64,000 nucleotides of DNA, taken from positions 62,001-126,000 of the forward strand of contig JAFNAS010000002.1 in assembly GCA_017860295.1 (NCBI GenBank). Direction: 5' to 3'. Both the position numbers and the translations under genes were made by a program. The notes under the pieces are model-generated. The model was not told where the DNA came from. It made no database searches and worked only from the letters and a program-made list of their open reading frames with translations. Numbering within the stretch: the stretch's first letter is position 1; each line of letters opens with the position of its first letter. Shown here piece by piece: positions 37,621 to 46,311 of this stretch. Source of the stretch: Bacteroidota bacterium (GTDB taxonomy: Bacteria > Bacteroidota > Bacteroidia > Bacteroidales > Paludibacteraceae).

Positions 37621-37669
37621 AATTAGAAAATTTTGATACGGAAATTCGCATCCTCAAATATGCTATACA

Positions 37670-38131
37670 TTATTCGGGAGTTGACCCGTTTTCTTCGCGA
37701 GGAGCTCCTGCATACGGATAAACATCCATAATGGCCGTTTCGGTAATCGACGCTATTTCCCAATCGGACAAAGTCGTACTCAGTCTTTCAATCAAAAGCG
37801 TAAGAGCATCTTTCAGATTGGCTGCCTGTACCATCATGGTAACAGCTGTCTTTTTTTCTACCGCTTTTTCTTCGTCCAGTGTCACAAAATTCACTTTTGC
37901 CCGATACCACTTATCACCACTCGGATTATCAAAAAGCTCGGCAATGCGTGATCTCTTTATATTGCTCACCGAAAACTCACCACTCACAAATGGCTTTATC
38001 TCTTCGATGATACGCGCTTCGGCTTCGGTAAACGAAAGTGCATCGACCAGATACGGTTCATTCACCTTCTTGGGGAGTCCGTCTTCCCCTGTCTTTTCAT
38101 AGCGGACTTTGCATTCAAACCAATTATGCAT
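37670..38131 (-). CDS. DUF4494-family protein
   Basis: A 153-residue soluble protein starting MHNWFECKVRYEKTGEDGLP. That opening, the NEPYLVDALSFTEAEARIIE segment (about 24-43) and WYRAKVNFVTLDEE (about 77-90) match a Bacteroidota family of unknown function, DUF4494. The C-terminus is Pro/Glu-rich. It is between the acyltransferase gene and yggS, 38 and 49 bases away, and probably co-transcribed. Confidence 0.85.
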   Translation of the reverse strand: MHNWFECKVRYEKTGEDGLPKKVNEPYLVDALSFTEAEARIIEEIKPFVSGEFSVSNIKRSRIAELFDNPSGDKWYRAKVNFVTLDEEKAVEKKTAVTMMVQAANLKDALTLLIERLSTTLSDWEIASITETAIMDVYPYAGAPREENGSTPE

Positions 38132-38169
38132 TGTAATGTATCTTTTTTATATTCAGCAAGCTACAATCG

Positions 38170-39048
38170 TCATACGCTTGTTTTATCGAAATCTTTCAGT
38201 TCTGCTTTTGGTATAAAACCTGCCGGTAACGGCATGTCGTACACTTTCTGTCTAAGAAAATCACCCAATTCTTTAGCTCCGGAAAACTGGGCAACCTCTT
38301 CGGCTGGTATCAGTTCACCGATACCCAAACGAGGACGTTTCCCTTTTTTATTAAACAATTCGTATGGCATCCGCAGGCTTCTGATTCTCCAGTTAATTAA
38401 CCCCAGAAAATAGAAAAAAATGGAGTTCTTATCATAAAACCGAATCGGCAACACGGGCACTTTGGCAAATTGTATCAACTTCAGAATACCATCCTGCCAC
38501 TCCCGGTCGCGAACCCGTAATGTCCGGAGTTTGAACATCGATACCGCTCCTGCCGGAAAACAACCTACCGGATGCCCGTTCTTCAATTGATGCAACGTTT
38601 CCCTAACTCCGTTAATAGCTGCTGCCGAGGGTGTTGTATTATTACCGATACGCGGTTGAACCGATATAAAGTTTTCATCCATTGCTTCTATCAGCGTCAG
38701 TATCTGATTCACCATCACCTTGTAATCCGGACGAATCCCCGCCATCAGGTGAATAAGAATAATACCATCCAGACCACCATACGGATGGTTCGAGACAGTA
38801 ATAAAAGCTCCTTCTGGTAGATTATGTAATCGTTCTGCATTACCCACACGATAATCCACCCCAAAATCGTTCAGAAGTCCGTCGGCAAATGCAGCTCCCG
38901 TACAATGACACGACCGACCGTAAGCCCAATTAATCCGATCGATAGCAAGAAGATGCAACACAATCCGGGCAAACCAATTACCCAGACGCCCCCTAAAAAA
39001 TATTGATTTCTGCGCTAAAAAATCTACATCAATAACCGTTCGCTTCAT
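38170..39048 (-). CDS. Phospholipid/glycerol acyltransferase (PlsC-like)
   Basis: A 292-residue acyltransferase starting at the ATG at 39046-39048 (MKRTVIDVDFLAQ). The catalytic NHxxxxD motif is ITVSNHPYGGLDGI (about 83-96), followed by VNQILTLIEAMDENFISVQP (about 114-133), and the second block VGCFPAGAVSMF (about 160-171) corresponds to the family's FPEG-type motif with FPAG. VPVLPIRFYDKNSIFFY follows. It adds an acyl chain to a lipid or to a lipid head group. It is the last of three lipid genes on the minus strand, 7 bases after the membrane-protein gene. Confidence 0.88.
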   Translation of the reverse strand: MKRTVIDVDFLAQKSIFFRGRLGNWFARIVLHLLAIDRINWAYGRSCHCTGAAFADGLLNDFGVDYRVGNAERLHNLPEGAFITVSNHPYGGLDGIILIHLMAGIRPDYKVMVNQILTLIEAMDENFISVQPRIGNNTTPSAAAINGVRETLHQLKNGHPVGCFPAGAVSMFKLRTLRVRDREWQDGILKLIQFAKVPVLPIRFYDKNSIFFYFLGLINWRIRSLRMPYELFNKKGKRPRLGIGELIPAEEVAQFSGAKELGDFLRQKVYDMPLPAGFIPKAELKDFDKTSV

Positions 39049-39055
39049 ATATAAG

Positions 39056-40114
39056 TTATTGCGCCATCTTTTGACGGGTTTCAACCGACTCGGTGTGTAC
39101 GGTTTTTACAAGATAATGTGTCTTCATCTTTACTTTCATCAGCAATATTCCTATTCCCATCCAGAATAATTCCCTGACACGGGTAACGAGGCTAACGTAA
39201 ATTCCCAATCCTGCCGGTAAAGATAATGCTCTCAAAGCCAACGCAAATCCACCTTCACGGGTTCCGATCTGCATCGGAGAGAAAAAAAGTATATTGGTAA
39301 ACAAACTCATAAACGAATAAACCACCACCGACTCCACCAAGCTGACATCCACATTGACAGGTTTCAGTATAACATACACTTCGAGGCAGTTACAAATACG
39401 AGCAATCACTTCTAAACTGAGTGCCGTAAAAAAAGCCTTTCGCCGAGCTCCATATAAATAAGAAATCTGAGCATCGATCATCGAAAGTTGTTCCTGATAT
39501 TTATCTTTGAAAGGAGACACCCATTTTTTCAACAACGGTAACCGTGCAAAAAAATTAAAAGCTTTAACGGCCATCCCTCTCCGGTAACCGCGCCATAAAA
39601 GCATTAACAAGGTAACAAAAGCAAGAAACGATGCAATCAACACAATACTTAACGAAAGTTTCATCGGAAGAAACAAAGCTGCCACCACAATTGACAAAGC
39701 CCAGAAAATACAGTGAGCCGAAATATGAGTCATCGTATATAACAGCACCGAAGAAGTTGCCTTTTCAACTCCCAGCATCGACTTGAATTCCATTATTTTA
39801 TACGGATCACCACCGACAAAACCCAGAGGAGTGGCAGCTTTCAATGCAAAACCACTCAACGTGATTTTGAATACATGCAAAAACGGTACAATCCGATGTT
39901 CGGGCATATCATCCCGAATAATGGTATTGAAAGCCATGGTGTTAATAAGATAGATTGGCAACCACATACCGATAATGGCAATAAACCACCAGCCGGTCTT
40001 TTGAACATGAGCCACAATGGTATCCCAACCGATACACCAAGCAATCACCACCAAAGCTACCAAGCCTAAAGCGAAGAAAAGATTTCGTCCGAGATTTGTG
40101 CTAATTTTTCCCAT
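39056..40114 (-). CDS. LPG-synthase/AglD-type membrane protein (flippase-like, UPF0104)
   Basis: A 352-residue polytopic membrane protein with about eight segments (LFFALGLVALVVIAWCIGW, WWFIAIIGMWLPIYLINTMA, then others). The family pattern KAATPLGFVGGDPYKIMEFK (about 93-112) and the late ILFFSPMQIGTREGGFALAL (about 283-302) correspond to the conserved segments in the MprF N-terminal/AglD transmembrane family, which moves lipids across the membrane or acts on lipid head groups. It stands between the CDP-alcohol transferase (9 bases upstream) and the acyltransferase (7 bases downstream), suggesting translocation of the lipid made by the former. This is inference. Confidence 0.88.
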   Translation of the reverse strand: MGKISTNLGRNLFFALGLVALVVIAWCIGWDTIVAHVQKTGWWFIAIIGMWLPIYLINTMAFNTIIRDDMPEHRIVPFLHVFKITLSGFALKAATPLGFVGGDPYKIMEFKSMLGVEKATSSVLLYTMTHISAHCIFWALSIVVAALFLPMKLSLSIVLIASFLAFVTLLMLLWRGYRRGMAVKAFNFFARLPLLKKWVSPFKDKYQEQLSMIDAQISYLYGARRKAFFTALSLEVIARICNCLEVYVILKPVNVDVSLVESVVVYSFMSLFTNILFFSPMQIGTREGGFALALRALSLPAGLGIYVSLVTRVRELFWMGIGILLMKVKMKTHYLVKTVHTESVETRQKMAQ

Positions 40115-40123
40115 GCAAAAAGG

Positions 40124-41059
40124 TTAGAGTCGGTTTAGACCATAGCACATCTTTTCATGACGATGAATTGCAAAACTCAATAACGGATTGAGAATAACAA
40201 TTTCGCACACAAAATAGAGCCATTCGATATCGAGAAGCAATGTTACCAACATCACAATACTGCGGGCATTGAATGTAAAACTATCGAGCAACGGCATCAT
40301 TTTCAGACTCTCTGCACGAAATTCCGCAATTCTTTCCTCCGGGAAGCCGTCGGGATACGTTTTATGTAAATGCTTAATGTAGCGTTGCAGTTCCGGAGTT
40401 CTGCGTTCCTGATTCATTGTATAGATATGATACAACTTGAGAAAAAATTTAGATACCGGCTCCTTTTTCCAGTCGAGCGACTGAAAATTCCGCTTTACCG
40501 AATCGGCATCTTCAAATTCGCTGTTTTTCCCTCCTTTCAAAAAATGGAGATGCAACGTTTTGTAATAATCCACCATAGCAGCCTGATTGAAGTGAGAATA
40601 GGCCGAAACAAGAGCAATCAGAAAAGCCCACCATCCCCATTCGTAACCATAAGCCGACAATACACGATCATTCCCGTGAATGAGGCGCAGGCAAATAGTG
40701 GTATAGAAAGTTAAAAACCAAATATCACCGCAAAATCCGTCAAGAATGCGCCCGATTTTTGATTTGATTCCCGTAATCCGAGCTAGTTGACCATCCACAC
40801 AGTCCAGAATATTGGCAAACACCAAAAAGACAAATCCCAACAGATTGATCGCCAAATTATCGTCGGGATAAAACAAGACACACCCAAATACTCCCACAAA
40901 AATGGAAATAATCGTGATTATATTAGGTGTAACAGGAGTAGATCGAAGTAATAAAGCGATTTGAAAACCTACCGGACGATAAAAGACTCTATCGAGCCAG
41001 TTTTCTGTATCCCACGATTTCAGAGAATCCTTGAATGTAATCGGTTGTTGTATGTTCAT
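40124..41059 (-). CDS. CDP-alcohol phosphatidyltransferase family enzyme
   Basis: A 311-residue membrane enzyme. The family motif DG-x2-AR-x8-G-x3-D-x3-D appears as DCVDGQLARI, then SKIGRILDGFCGDIWF (about 86-113), with all Asp present. About five hydrophobic segments surround it (TPNIITIISIFVGVFGCVLF, LAINLLGFVFLVFANI, LLDSFTFNARSIVMLVTLLL). The long soluble insert in the middle (about 155-225) is an unusual feature. It joins a CDP-activated alcohol to a lipid. It does not look like PgsA, PssA or Cls by its surroundings. A cytidylyltransferase gene lies 860 bases upstream on the same strand. Confidence 0.9.
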   Translation of the reverse strand: MNIQQPITFKDSLKSWDTENWLDRVFYRPVGFQIALLLRSTPVTPNIITIISIFVGVFGCVLFYPDDNLAINLLGFVFLVFANILDCVDGQLARITGIKSKIGRILDGFCGDIWFLTFYTTICLRLIHGNDRVLSAYGYEWGWWAFLIALVSAYSHFNQAAMVDYYKTLHLHFLKGGKNSEFEDADSVKRNFQSLDWKKEPVSKFFLKLYHIYTMNQERRTPELQRYIKHLHKTYPDGFPEERIAEFRAESLKMMPLLDSFTFNARSIVMLVTLLLDIEWLYFVCEIVILNPLLSFAIHRHEKMCYGLNRL

Positions 41060-41117
41060 TGCGTGCGTGATTTGTAACGATATTTTCCCTTTATCGAAAA
41101 AGGGTAAATAGCAGTTG

Positions 41118-41125
41118 CAAATTTA
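41118..41125 (-). promoter_or_regulatory. -7 box TAAATTTG before the CDP-alcohol transferase gene
   Basis: Matches TAnnTTTG on the minus strand, 58 bases before the ATG at 41059. It suggests the phosphatidyltransferase-flippase-acyltransferase genes can be transcribed apart from the SDR gene upstream. Confidence 0.45.
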
Positions 41126-41200
41126 GAAAAAAAAAACGTATGCAGGTTGAATGAGTACCCGCAAATTTTAGTGCATTTTAGGTTAAGCACTTACGTCAAT

Positions 41201-41929
41201 CTAGCAGTAACTATAGCCTCCATCACAAACGACAATTTCACCGTTCATATACTTATTGTTGATAAGCAACCAATATACATCGGTCAGTTCTTCCGGCGTA
41301 CAGAAACGTCCGAGAGCCAGTTTACGATTGATATTATCCCGGATTTCGACCGGTTTCGTTTTTTGCCATTCAGTATCGACAAAACCGGGAGCCACCGCAT
41401 TTACCCTTACTTTCTTTCCGGCAAGAAACTTGACCAGATTTTTTACCAACGCATGTACAGATGCCTTGGTAACTCCGTATGCCAACGAGACCGAATGTGG
41501 ATGAATACCCATCAATGAACCCGTAAACACAACGCATCCGCCTTCTTCAAAGACAGGATAGAGTTTTTGCATCAAAAAGACAGGAAAATGGATATTGGCA
41601 TTGAAGACCCGCAACCAATTATCAGGTTCGATCTGTAAAAAATCGCTCCGGTCAGTCATTCCGGCATTAAATACGACACAACTGAGAGTTATATGATGCT
41701 CCGATAAAAAAGAAGCTATAACTTCAATTGACTGCAAATCCGAAATATCCGCCCGAAGCAGCTTAGTCTTACCCGGAAAACGATCCTCAAACTCGCGGCT
41801 GACCTGACGAGCCGTCGCATCGTCGAATGAATAGGTCATCACAACCGACATTCCTTCTTTCAGCAAACGTTCACATACCGCCTTGCCGATTCCTTTGGTT
41901 GCTCCGGTAATTAGCGCTGAATTACTCAT
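41201..41929 (-). CDS. Short-chain dehydrogenase/reductase
   Basis: A 242-residue Rossmann-fold oxidoreductase. NALITGATKGIGKAVCE (about 3-19) carries the TGxxxGIG cofactor loop, LRADISDLQSI (about 57-67) and NAGMTDRSDFLQ (about 90-101) follow, with VVFTGSLMG (catalytic Ser) and SLAYGVTKASVHALV holding the Tyr-x-x-x-Lys pair. NAVAPGFVDTEWQ and the closing VVCDGGYSYC are standard. Its sequence is like FabG-type reductases but the context suggests an alcohol head group or acyl precursor. It overlaps the cytidylyltransferase gene by 8 bases, so the two are translationally coupled. Confidence 0.93.
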   Translation of the reverse strand: MSNSALITGATKGIGKAVCERLLKEGMSVVMTYSFDDATARQVSREFEDRFPGKTKLLRADISDLQSIEVIASFLSEHHITLSCVVFNAGMTDRSDFLQIEPDNWLRVFNANIHFPVFLMQKLYPVFEEGGCVVFTGSLMGIHPHSVSLAYGVTKASVHALVKNLVKFLAGKKVRVNAVAPGFVDTEWQKTKPVEIRDNINRKLALGRFCTPEELTDVYWLLINNKYMNGEIVVCDGGYSYC

Positions 41930-42383
41930 CTTTCTTTACAAAGGTTGGCTTTGCACTACGCTCGGCGTGTAGTTGCTGGTCGTACGTCTCATAGATAGTT
42001 TTTTTCAGTGAAGAAGAGGACACTCCATCACCATACGGAAAATAAAAGACATCCACACCAAGCTCTTTCAGGTAATCGTATTTGCCAAACCAATCGTCAC
42101 CGACCACAAAAGCGTCAATGTTCAGTTTTTTTACAATCTCCGTATGATCGAGTGTGTGCTGCGGAATGACAAGATCCGGAGCTTTGAGTGCTTCGATAAT
42201 CAGCATCCGTTCATTAAAAGGAATGATCGGAGCCGCTTTGTACGACTGCACCAATTCATCCGTACTGACACCCACAATCAGAATATCACCCAATCCACGA
42301 GCATAATTAATCATTTTCAGATGGTTGGAATGGAACATGTCAAAAGTTCCTGAGGTATAAACAATACTTTTTTTATTGAACAT
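41922..42383 (-). CDS. Glycerol-3-phosphate cytidylyltransferase-like nucleotidyltransferase
   Basis: A 153-residue enzyme of the TagD/CTP:glycerol-3-phosphate family. The nucleotide-binding motif reads SGTFDMFHSNHLKMINYAR (about 11-29), matching FDxxHxxH. ILIVGVSTDELVQSYK (about 34-49) and the substrate loop PFNERMLIIEALK follow, then VGDDWFGKYDYLKEL. It activates a phospho-alcohol with CTP. The natural substrate (glycerol-, ethanolamine- or another phosphate) is not evident. With the SDR and the CDP-alcohol transferase it looks like a short pathway from ketone or aldehyde precursor to a CDP-activated head group to lipid. Confidence 0.9.
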   Translation of the reverse strand: MFNKKSIVYTSGTFDMFHSNHLKMINYARGLGDILIVGVSTDELVQSYKAAPIIPFNERMLIIEALKAPDLVIPQHTLDHTEIVKKLNIDAFVVGDDWFGKYDYLKELGVDVFYFPYGDGVSSSSLKKTIYETYDQQLHAERSAKPTFVKKDE

Positions 42384-42478
42384 GAGAAAATCTTAGTGAA
42401 AACAGAATATAAATACAACAAAAAAGAGCTAACTTGCAACGGTTTTGAACCTTGTATTGCACCTTTCGCCTATTCATG

Positions 42479-42486
42479 CAAAGGTA
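42479..42486 (-). promoter_or_regulatory. -7 box TACCTTTG for the cytidylyltransferase gene
   Basis: Matches TAnnTTTG on the minus strand, 95 bases before the start at 42383. Confidence 0.5.
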
Positions 42487-42620
42487 TTTATTTATTTGGT
42501 TCTATCTGACTTTTTTACACTTTTTTTCTATGGAATAACAGCAGAATATGCCATTTCCCATCGAAAACAGACACACAGTCAAACCACATTCGCTTTCAAT
42601 CATTTTAATCATGCATTTCC

Positions 42621-44144
42621 ATGAATACATTTCTCGACTCTGACCTGGAATTACTAAAAAAGAAGGGAATCACGGTAGAAACCTGCTTCGAGCAACTAAA
42701 CTGTTTTGCCTCTGGATTTCCTTTTCTGCAAATAGAAAAAGCCGCCGAAATCAACGACGGCATTATGGAAGTTGACACGGCTCATATCGATCATTACATC
42801 CAGTTTTGGAACGAATTTCTCTCCGAAAATAAAAAAATTGTCAAGTTTGTTCCCGCTTCCGGAGCAGCCAGCCGCATGTTCAAAAACCTTTTCGAATTCC
42901 TCGAAGGTGAATCCGAAACACCGACTTCGATCTTTGAAAAGAAGTTCTTTTCTGAGATCGAATACTTTGCCTTCTATGAAGCTCTAAACTCGGTTTGTTT
43001 CCACAACGAAAGGCGTACCATTCCACAACTAATTGAAACAGGCGAATATAAAGCCGTAGTACGCAATCTGCTCGAGGAGAAAGGACTCAACTATCAGAAT
43101 CTACCTAAAGGTTTGTTGTTTTTCCACCGCTACTCCGACGAGACACGCACTCCAGTGCAGGAACATCTGGCCGAAGGAGCGGCTTATGCAGCCACCCATG
43201 CCGGCGAAGTCAATATTCATTTCACTGTGTCTAACGAACATCACAGGTTGTTCGAACAACACGTAAAAGAGCAACTGGCTATCTTGGCGAAGAGAAACGA
43301 ACTTCGCTATCACGTCACATTCTCGGAACAAAAAACCTCGACCGACACTCTAGCTGCCGACGCAGACAACCAACCCTTCCGCGATAACGGAAAATTATTG
43401 TTCCGCCCGGGAGGCCACGGTGCATTGATCGAAAATCTGAATGACATCGACGCCGATGTGGTTTTTATTAAAAATATCGATAACGTAACTACCGACAGAC
43501 TAAAAAAACCGACCATCACCTACAAGCGCCTGTTAGCTGGCATTTTGGTACAGACCCAGAAACAAATTTTCGGATTTCTACACGAGTTGGACAACAAAGA
43601 GATTTCTGATGCTAAGTTGGAAGTCATCAAGCAATTCTGCAAATCGCGGCTTTCCATTCATCATCCGGCTATCGACTCGTTAAATAAGGATGTATTAATC
43701 GGCTTCCTGCGCAACAAACTCCACCGTCCGTTACGCGTATGCGGCATGGTACGCAACGAAGGCGAACCCGGCGGTGGGCCGTACATTGCTATCAATCCCG
43801 ATGGCACGGCATCTCCTCAAATCCTGGAAAGTTCGCAAATCGACACTTCCGATCCCGAAAAGGCAGAACTGATGAAAAAGGCAACCCATTTCAACCCTGT
43901 CGATTTGGTATGTGCTGTAAAGGATTACAAAGGAAAAAAATTCGACCTACGGAAATACGTGGATAAAAACACTGGCTTTATTTCTTTGAAATCAAAAAGT
44001 GGTAAAGAGTTGAAAGCGCTAGAATTACCGGGCCTCTGGAATGGCGCCATGAGCGACTGGAACACCATTTTTGTGGATACCCCGGTAGAGACTTTCAGTC
44101 CGGTAAAAACGGTAAATGATTTGTTAAGACCGGAACATCAATAA
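42621..44144 (+). CDS. DUF4301-family protein
   Basis: A 507-residue soluble protein of a Bacteroidota family. IVKFVPASGAASRMFKNLFE (about 72-91) has a glycine-rich turn with SxR; LFRPGGHGALIENLNDID (about 257-274) is followed by VFIKNIDNVT. These resemble the sugar-nucleotide pyrophosphorylase fold (PASGAASRMF-like start, GGHGAL, KN-x-DN), so an NTP-transferase-like activity is plausible but not shown. ERRTIPQLIETGEYKAVVRN and GMVRNEGEPGGGPYIAIN lie in other conserved blocks. It is alone, followed by a good terminator. Confidence 0.88.
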   Translation: MNTFLDSDLELLKKKGITVETCFEQLNCFASGFPFLQIEKAAEINDGIMEVDTAHIDHYIQFWNEFLSENKKIVKFVPASGAASRMFKNLFEFLEGESETPTSIFEKKFFSEIEYFAFYEALNSVCFHNERRTIPQLIETGEYKAVVRNLLEEKGLNYQNLPKGLLFFHRYSDETRTPVQEHLAEGAAYAATHAGEVNIHFTVSNEHHRLFEQHVKEQLAILAKRNELRYHVTFSEQKTSTDTLAADADNQPFRDNGKLLFRPGGHGALIENLNDIDADVVFIKNIDNVTTDRLKKPTITYKRLLAGILVQTQKQIFGFLHELDNKEISDAKLEVIKQFCKSRLSIHHPAIDSLNKDVLIGFLRNKLHRPLRVCGMVRNEGEPGGGPYIAINPDGTASPQILESSQIDTSDPEKAELMKKATHFNPVDLVCAVKDYKGKKFDLRKYVDKNTGFISLKSKSGKELKALELPGLWNGAMSDWNTIFVDTPVETFSPVKTVNDLLRPEHQ

Positions 44145-44147
44145 AAC

Positions 44148-44188
44148 AAAACACCTCCAATTGAATGACTCAGTTGGAGGTGTTTTCG
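44148..44188 (+). terminator. Rho-independent terminator of the DUF4301 gene
   Basis: AAACACCTCCAA pairs with TTGGAGGTGTTT around a 13-base loop and is followed by T. Confidence 0.85.
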
Positions 44189-44319
44189 TTAAACGGCATT
44201 TTTTCTGCAACGGAAACTCAAAAAATAGGCTACAGACCGGCGAAAAATCGCTATCGGGAAGTAAATCTTCAGAATTTCGGATCTCGACTATTTTTACCTT
44301 GATTTATAGCTGCCGACTG

Positions 44320-44351
44320 TTTGTCGCTATCAAAAAAAATCGCTAGCTTTG
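44320..44351 (+). promoter_or_regulatory. Promoter of the scaffold-GGGtGRT genes
   Basis: TTTG at 44320-44323, 20 bases, then TAGCTTTG at 44344-44351: both elements of the Bacteroidota consensus at ideal spacing. The ATG follows 58 bases later. Confidence 0.7.
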
Positions 44352-44409
44352 TACATCAAAAGACTGTCAATTAATCACTTAATAATCAACATTTTAAATT
44401 TCAGAGGGT

Positions 44410-45102
44410 ATGATTTATTCACATGAAGTAGAACAAATGTGTGTGGTAAAAAAAGGTCCTAACCACGGACCAGCTCCCATTCCTCAAGAAGGAAAATGGG
44501 TTCAAGCGAAGGAAATCAAAGACATTTCCGGTTTAACTCACGGTGTGGGATGGTGTGCACCGCAACAAGGTGCTTGTAAACTGACACTGAACATCAAAGA
44601 CGGTATCATTCAGGAAGCTCTGATCGAAACTATCGGTTGCTCGGGTATGACTCACTCTGCAGCTATGTCTGCCGAAATTCTTCCCGGTAAAACGATTCTG
44701 GAAGCATTGAACACCGACCTGGTTTGCGATGCTATCAACACTGCAATGCGCGAGTTGTTTCTACAAATTGCATACGGACGTACTCAGTCGGCTTTCTCGG
44801 AAGGCGGTCTGCCAATCGGCGCCGGTCTCGAAGACCTGGGTAAAGGTCTCCGTAGTCAGGTAGGTACCATGTACGGTACTTTGTCAAAAGGCGTTCGTTA
44901 CCTCGAAATGGCTGAAGGTTATTGCACACGTCTCGGGCTGGATGAAGACGGAGAAGTCATCGGTTATGAGTTCGTTCACATGGGCAAATTCATGGATATG
45001 GTAAAAAAAGGCGTAAATGCCGGTGAAGCTTTGGAAAAAGCAAAAAGTTCGTACGGTCGCTTCAAAGAAGCTGCAAAATATATTGATCCCCGCCACGAGT
45101 AA
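44410..45102 (+). CDS. Fe-S cluster assembly scaffold-like (NifU/IscU-type) protein
   Basis: A 230-residue cytoplasmic protein. Residues 45-130 resemble the IscU/NifU_N fold: VGWCAPQQGACKLTLNIKDG (C49, C56), IIQEALIETIGCSGMTHSAA (C78, like the GCxxxxAS of IscU), and DLVCDAINTAMRELFLQIA (third Cys). The expected clustered Cys are thus present, but the order and the N-terminal and C-terminal extensions differ from true IscU. It is followed 54 bases later by a GGGtGRT gene, its usual partner. No IscS or SufS lies here, so it is not a standard assembly operon. The promoter is clear. Confidence 0.8.
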   Translation: MIYSHEVEQMCVVKKGPNHGPAPIPQEGKWVQAKEIKDISGLTHGVGWCAPQQGACKLTLNIKDGIIQEALIETIGCSGMTHSAAMSAEILPGKTILEALNTDLVCDAINTAMRELFLQIAYGRTQSAFSEGGLPIGAGLEDLGKGLRSQVGTMYGTLSKGVRYLEMAEGYCTRLGLDEDGEVIGYEFVHMGKFMDMVKKGVNAGEALEKAKSSYGRFKEAAKYIDPRHE

Positions 45103-45156
45103 TATCGTGATGTAGAATTTGAATTATTAATTACCAATTATTAATTAAGAAATATT

Positions 45157-46155
45157 ATGGCTTTATTTGAAAGTTACGACCGCCGCATTAACCAAATCAA
45201 CGCGGTTCTCAATCAATACGGAATCAAAGACATCGACGAAGCTAAGGCTATATGCGATGCAAAGGGCATTGATCCCTACAAAATATGTGAAGAAACCCAG
45301 CCTATATGCTTCGAAAATGCAAAATGGGCTTATGTTGTTGGCGCTGCTATCGCTATCAAAAAGGGTTGTACCAATGCTGCCGACGCTTCCGAAGCTATCG
45401 GTATCGGTTTGCAAGCTTTCTGTATTCCCGGTTCTGTTGCCGACGATCGCAAAGTAGGTATCGGTCACGGTAACCTCGGCGCACGTCTGCTCCGCGAAGA
45501 GACTCAGTGCTTTGCATTCTTGGCAGGTCACGAATCGTTCGCTGCTGCCGAAGGTGCTATCAAAATTGCCGAAATGGCAAACAAAGTACGTACAAATCCG
45601 TTGCGCGTTATTTTGAACGGTTTGGGTAAAGATGCCGCTATGATCATCTCCCGTATCAACGGCTTTACTTATGTTCAAACTCAGTTCGACTATGCTTCGG
45701 GCGCTTTGAACGTTGTAAAAGAGACTCCTTATTCAAACGGTCTTCGTGCAAAAGTAAAATGCTATGGAGCTGACGACGTTCGCGAAGGTGTTGCTATCAT
45801 GTGGAAAGAAGACGTTGACGTTTCCATTACCGGTAACTCAACCAACCCTACCCGTTTCCAACACCCGGTTGCTGGTACTTACAAAAAAGAACGTCTTGAA
45901 AAAGGCGAAAAATATTTCTCGGTTGCATCCGGTGGCGGTACAGGCCGTACCCTTCACCCCGACAACATGGCTGCAGGTCCTGCTTCTTACGGTATGACCG
46001 ACACCATGGGTCGTATGCACGGTGATGCTCAGTTTGCAGGTTCTTCTTCTGTTCCTGCTCACGTAGAAATGATGGGCTTCCTCGGAATGGGGAACAACCC
46101 GATGGTTGGTGCAACCGTTGCTGTTGCCGTTGCTATTGCTGAGGCTTGCAAATAA
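45157..46155 (+). CDS. GGGtGRT-family protein
   Basis: A 332-residue soluble protein of a poorly described family named after its motif, here SVASGGGTGRTLHPDNMAAG with GGGTGRT at about 259-265. It has Cys residues near 29, 43, 51 (CDAKGIDPYKICEETQPIC), AIKKGC and QAFCIPGS that could bind a metal cluster, Gly-rich loops (VGIGHGNLGARLL, ILNGLGKDAAMI) and a C-terminal stretch LGMGNNPMVGATVAVAVAIA. The family is typically found beside the scaffold-like gene above. An Fe-S or radical-type role is suggested by the partner only. Both genes use highly codon-biased, Ala-rich sequence, which suggests high expression. Confidence 0.9.
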   Translation: MALFESYDRRINQINAVLNQYGIKDIDEAKAICDAKGIDPYKICEETQPICFENAKWAYVVGAAIAIKKGCTNAADASEAIGIGLQAFCIPGSVADDRKVGIGHGNLGARLLREETQCFAFLAGHESFAAAEGAIKIAEMANKVRTNPLRVILNGLGKDAAMIISRINGFTYVQTQFDYASGALNVVKETPYSNGLRAKVKCYGADDVREGVAIMWKEDVDVSITGNSTNPTRFQHPVAGTYKKERLEKGEKYFSVASGGGTGRTLHPDNMAAGPASYGMTDTMGRMHGDAQFAGSSSVPAHVEMMGFLGMGNNPMVGATVAVAVAIAEACK

Positions 46156-46260
46156 GAAGATTTCAGTATTCAAAATTCCACAGATTCAAGATTGTCTCAC
46201 AAACTGAGCTTATCCAACGGTTGGAATGATGAATTCTAAATCTTGAAATCCAATAACCAG

Positions 46261-46297
46261 AAAAACTGCCACTGCATTCGTGCCGGGGCAGTTTTTT
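46261..46297 (+). terminator. Terminator of the GGGtGRT gene
   Basis: AAAAACTGCC pairs with GGCAGTTTTT, followed by T. It lies about 105 bases past the stop. Confidence 0.75.
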
Positions 46298-46311
46298 TAT
46301 ATTTCCGAATT

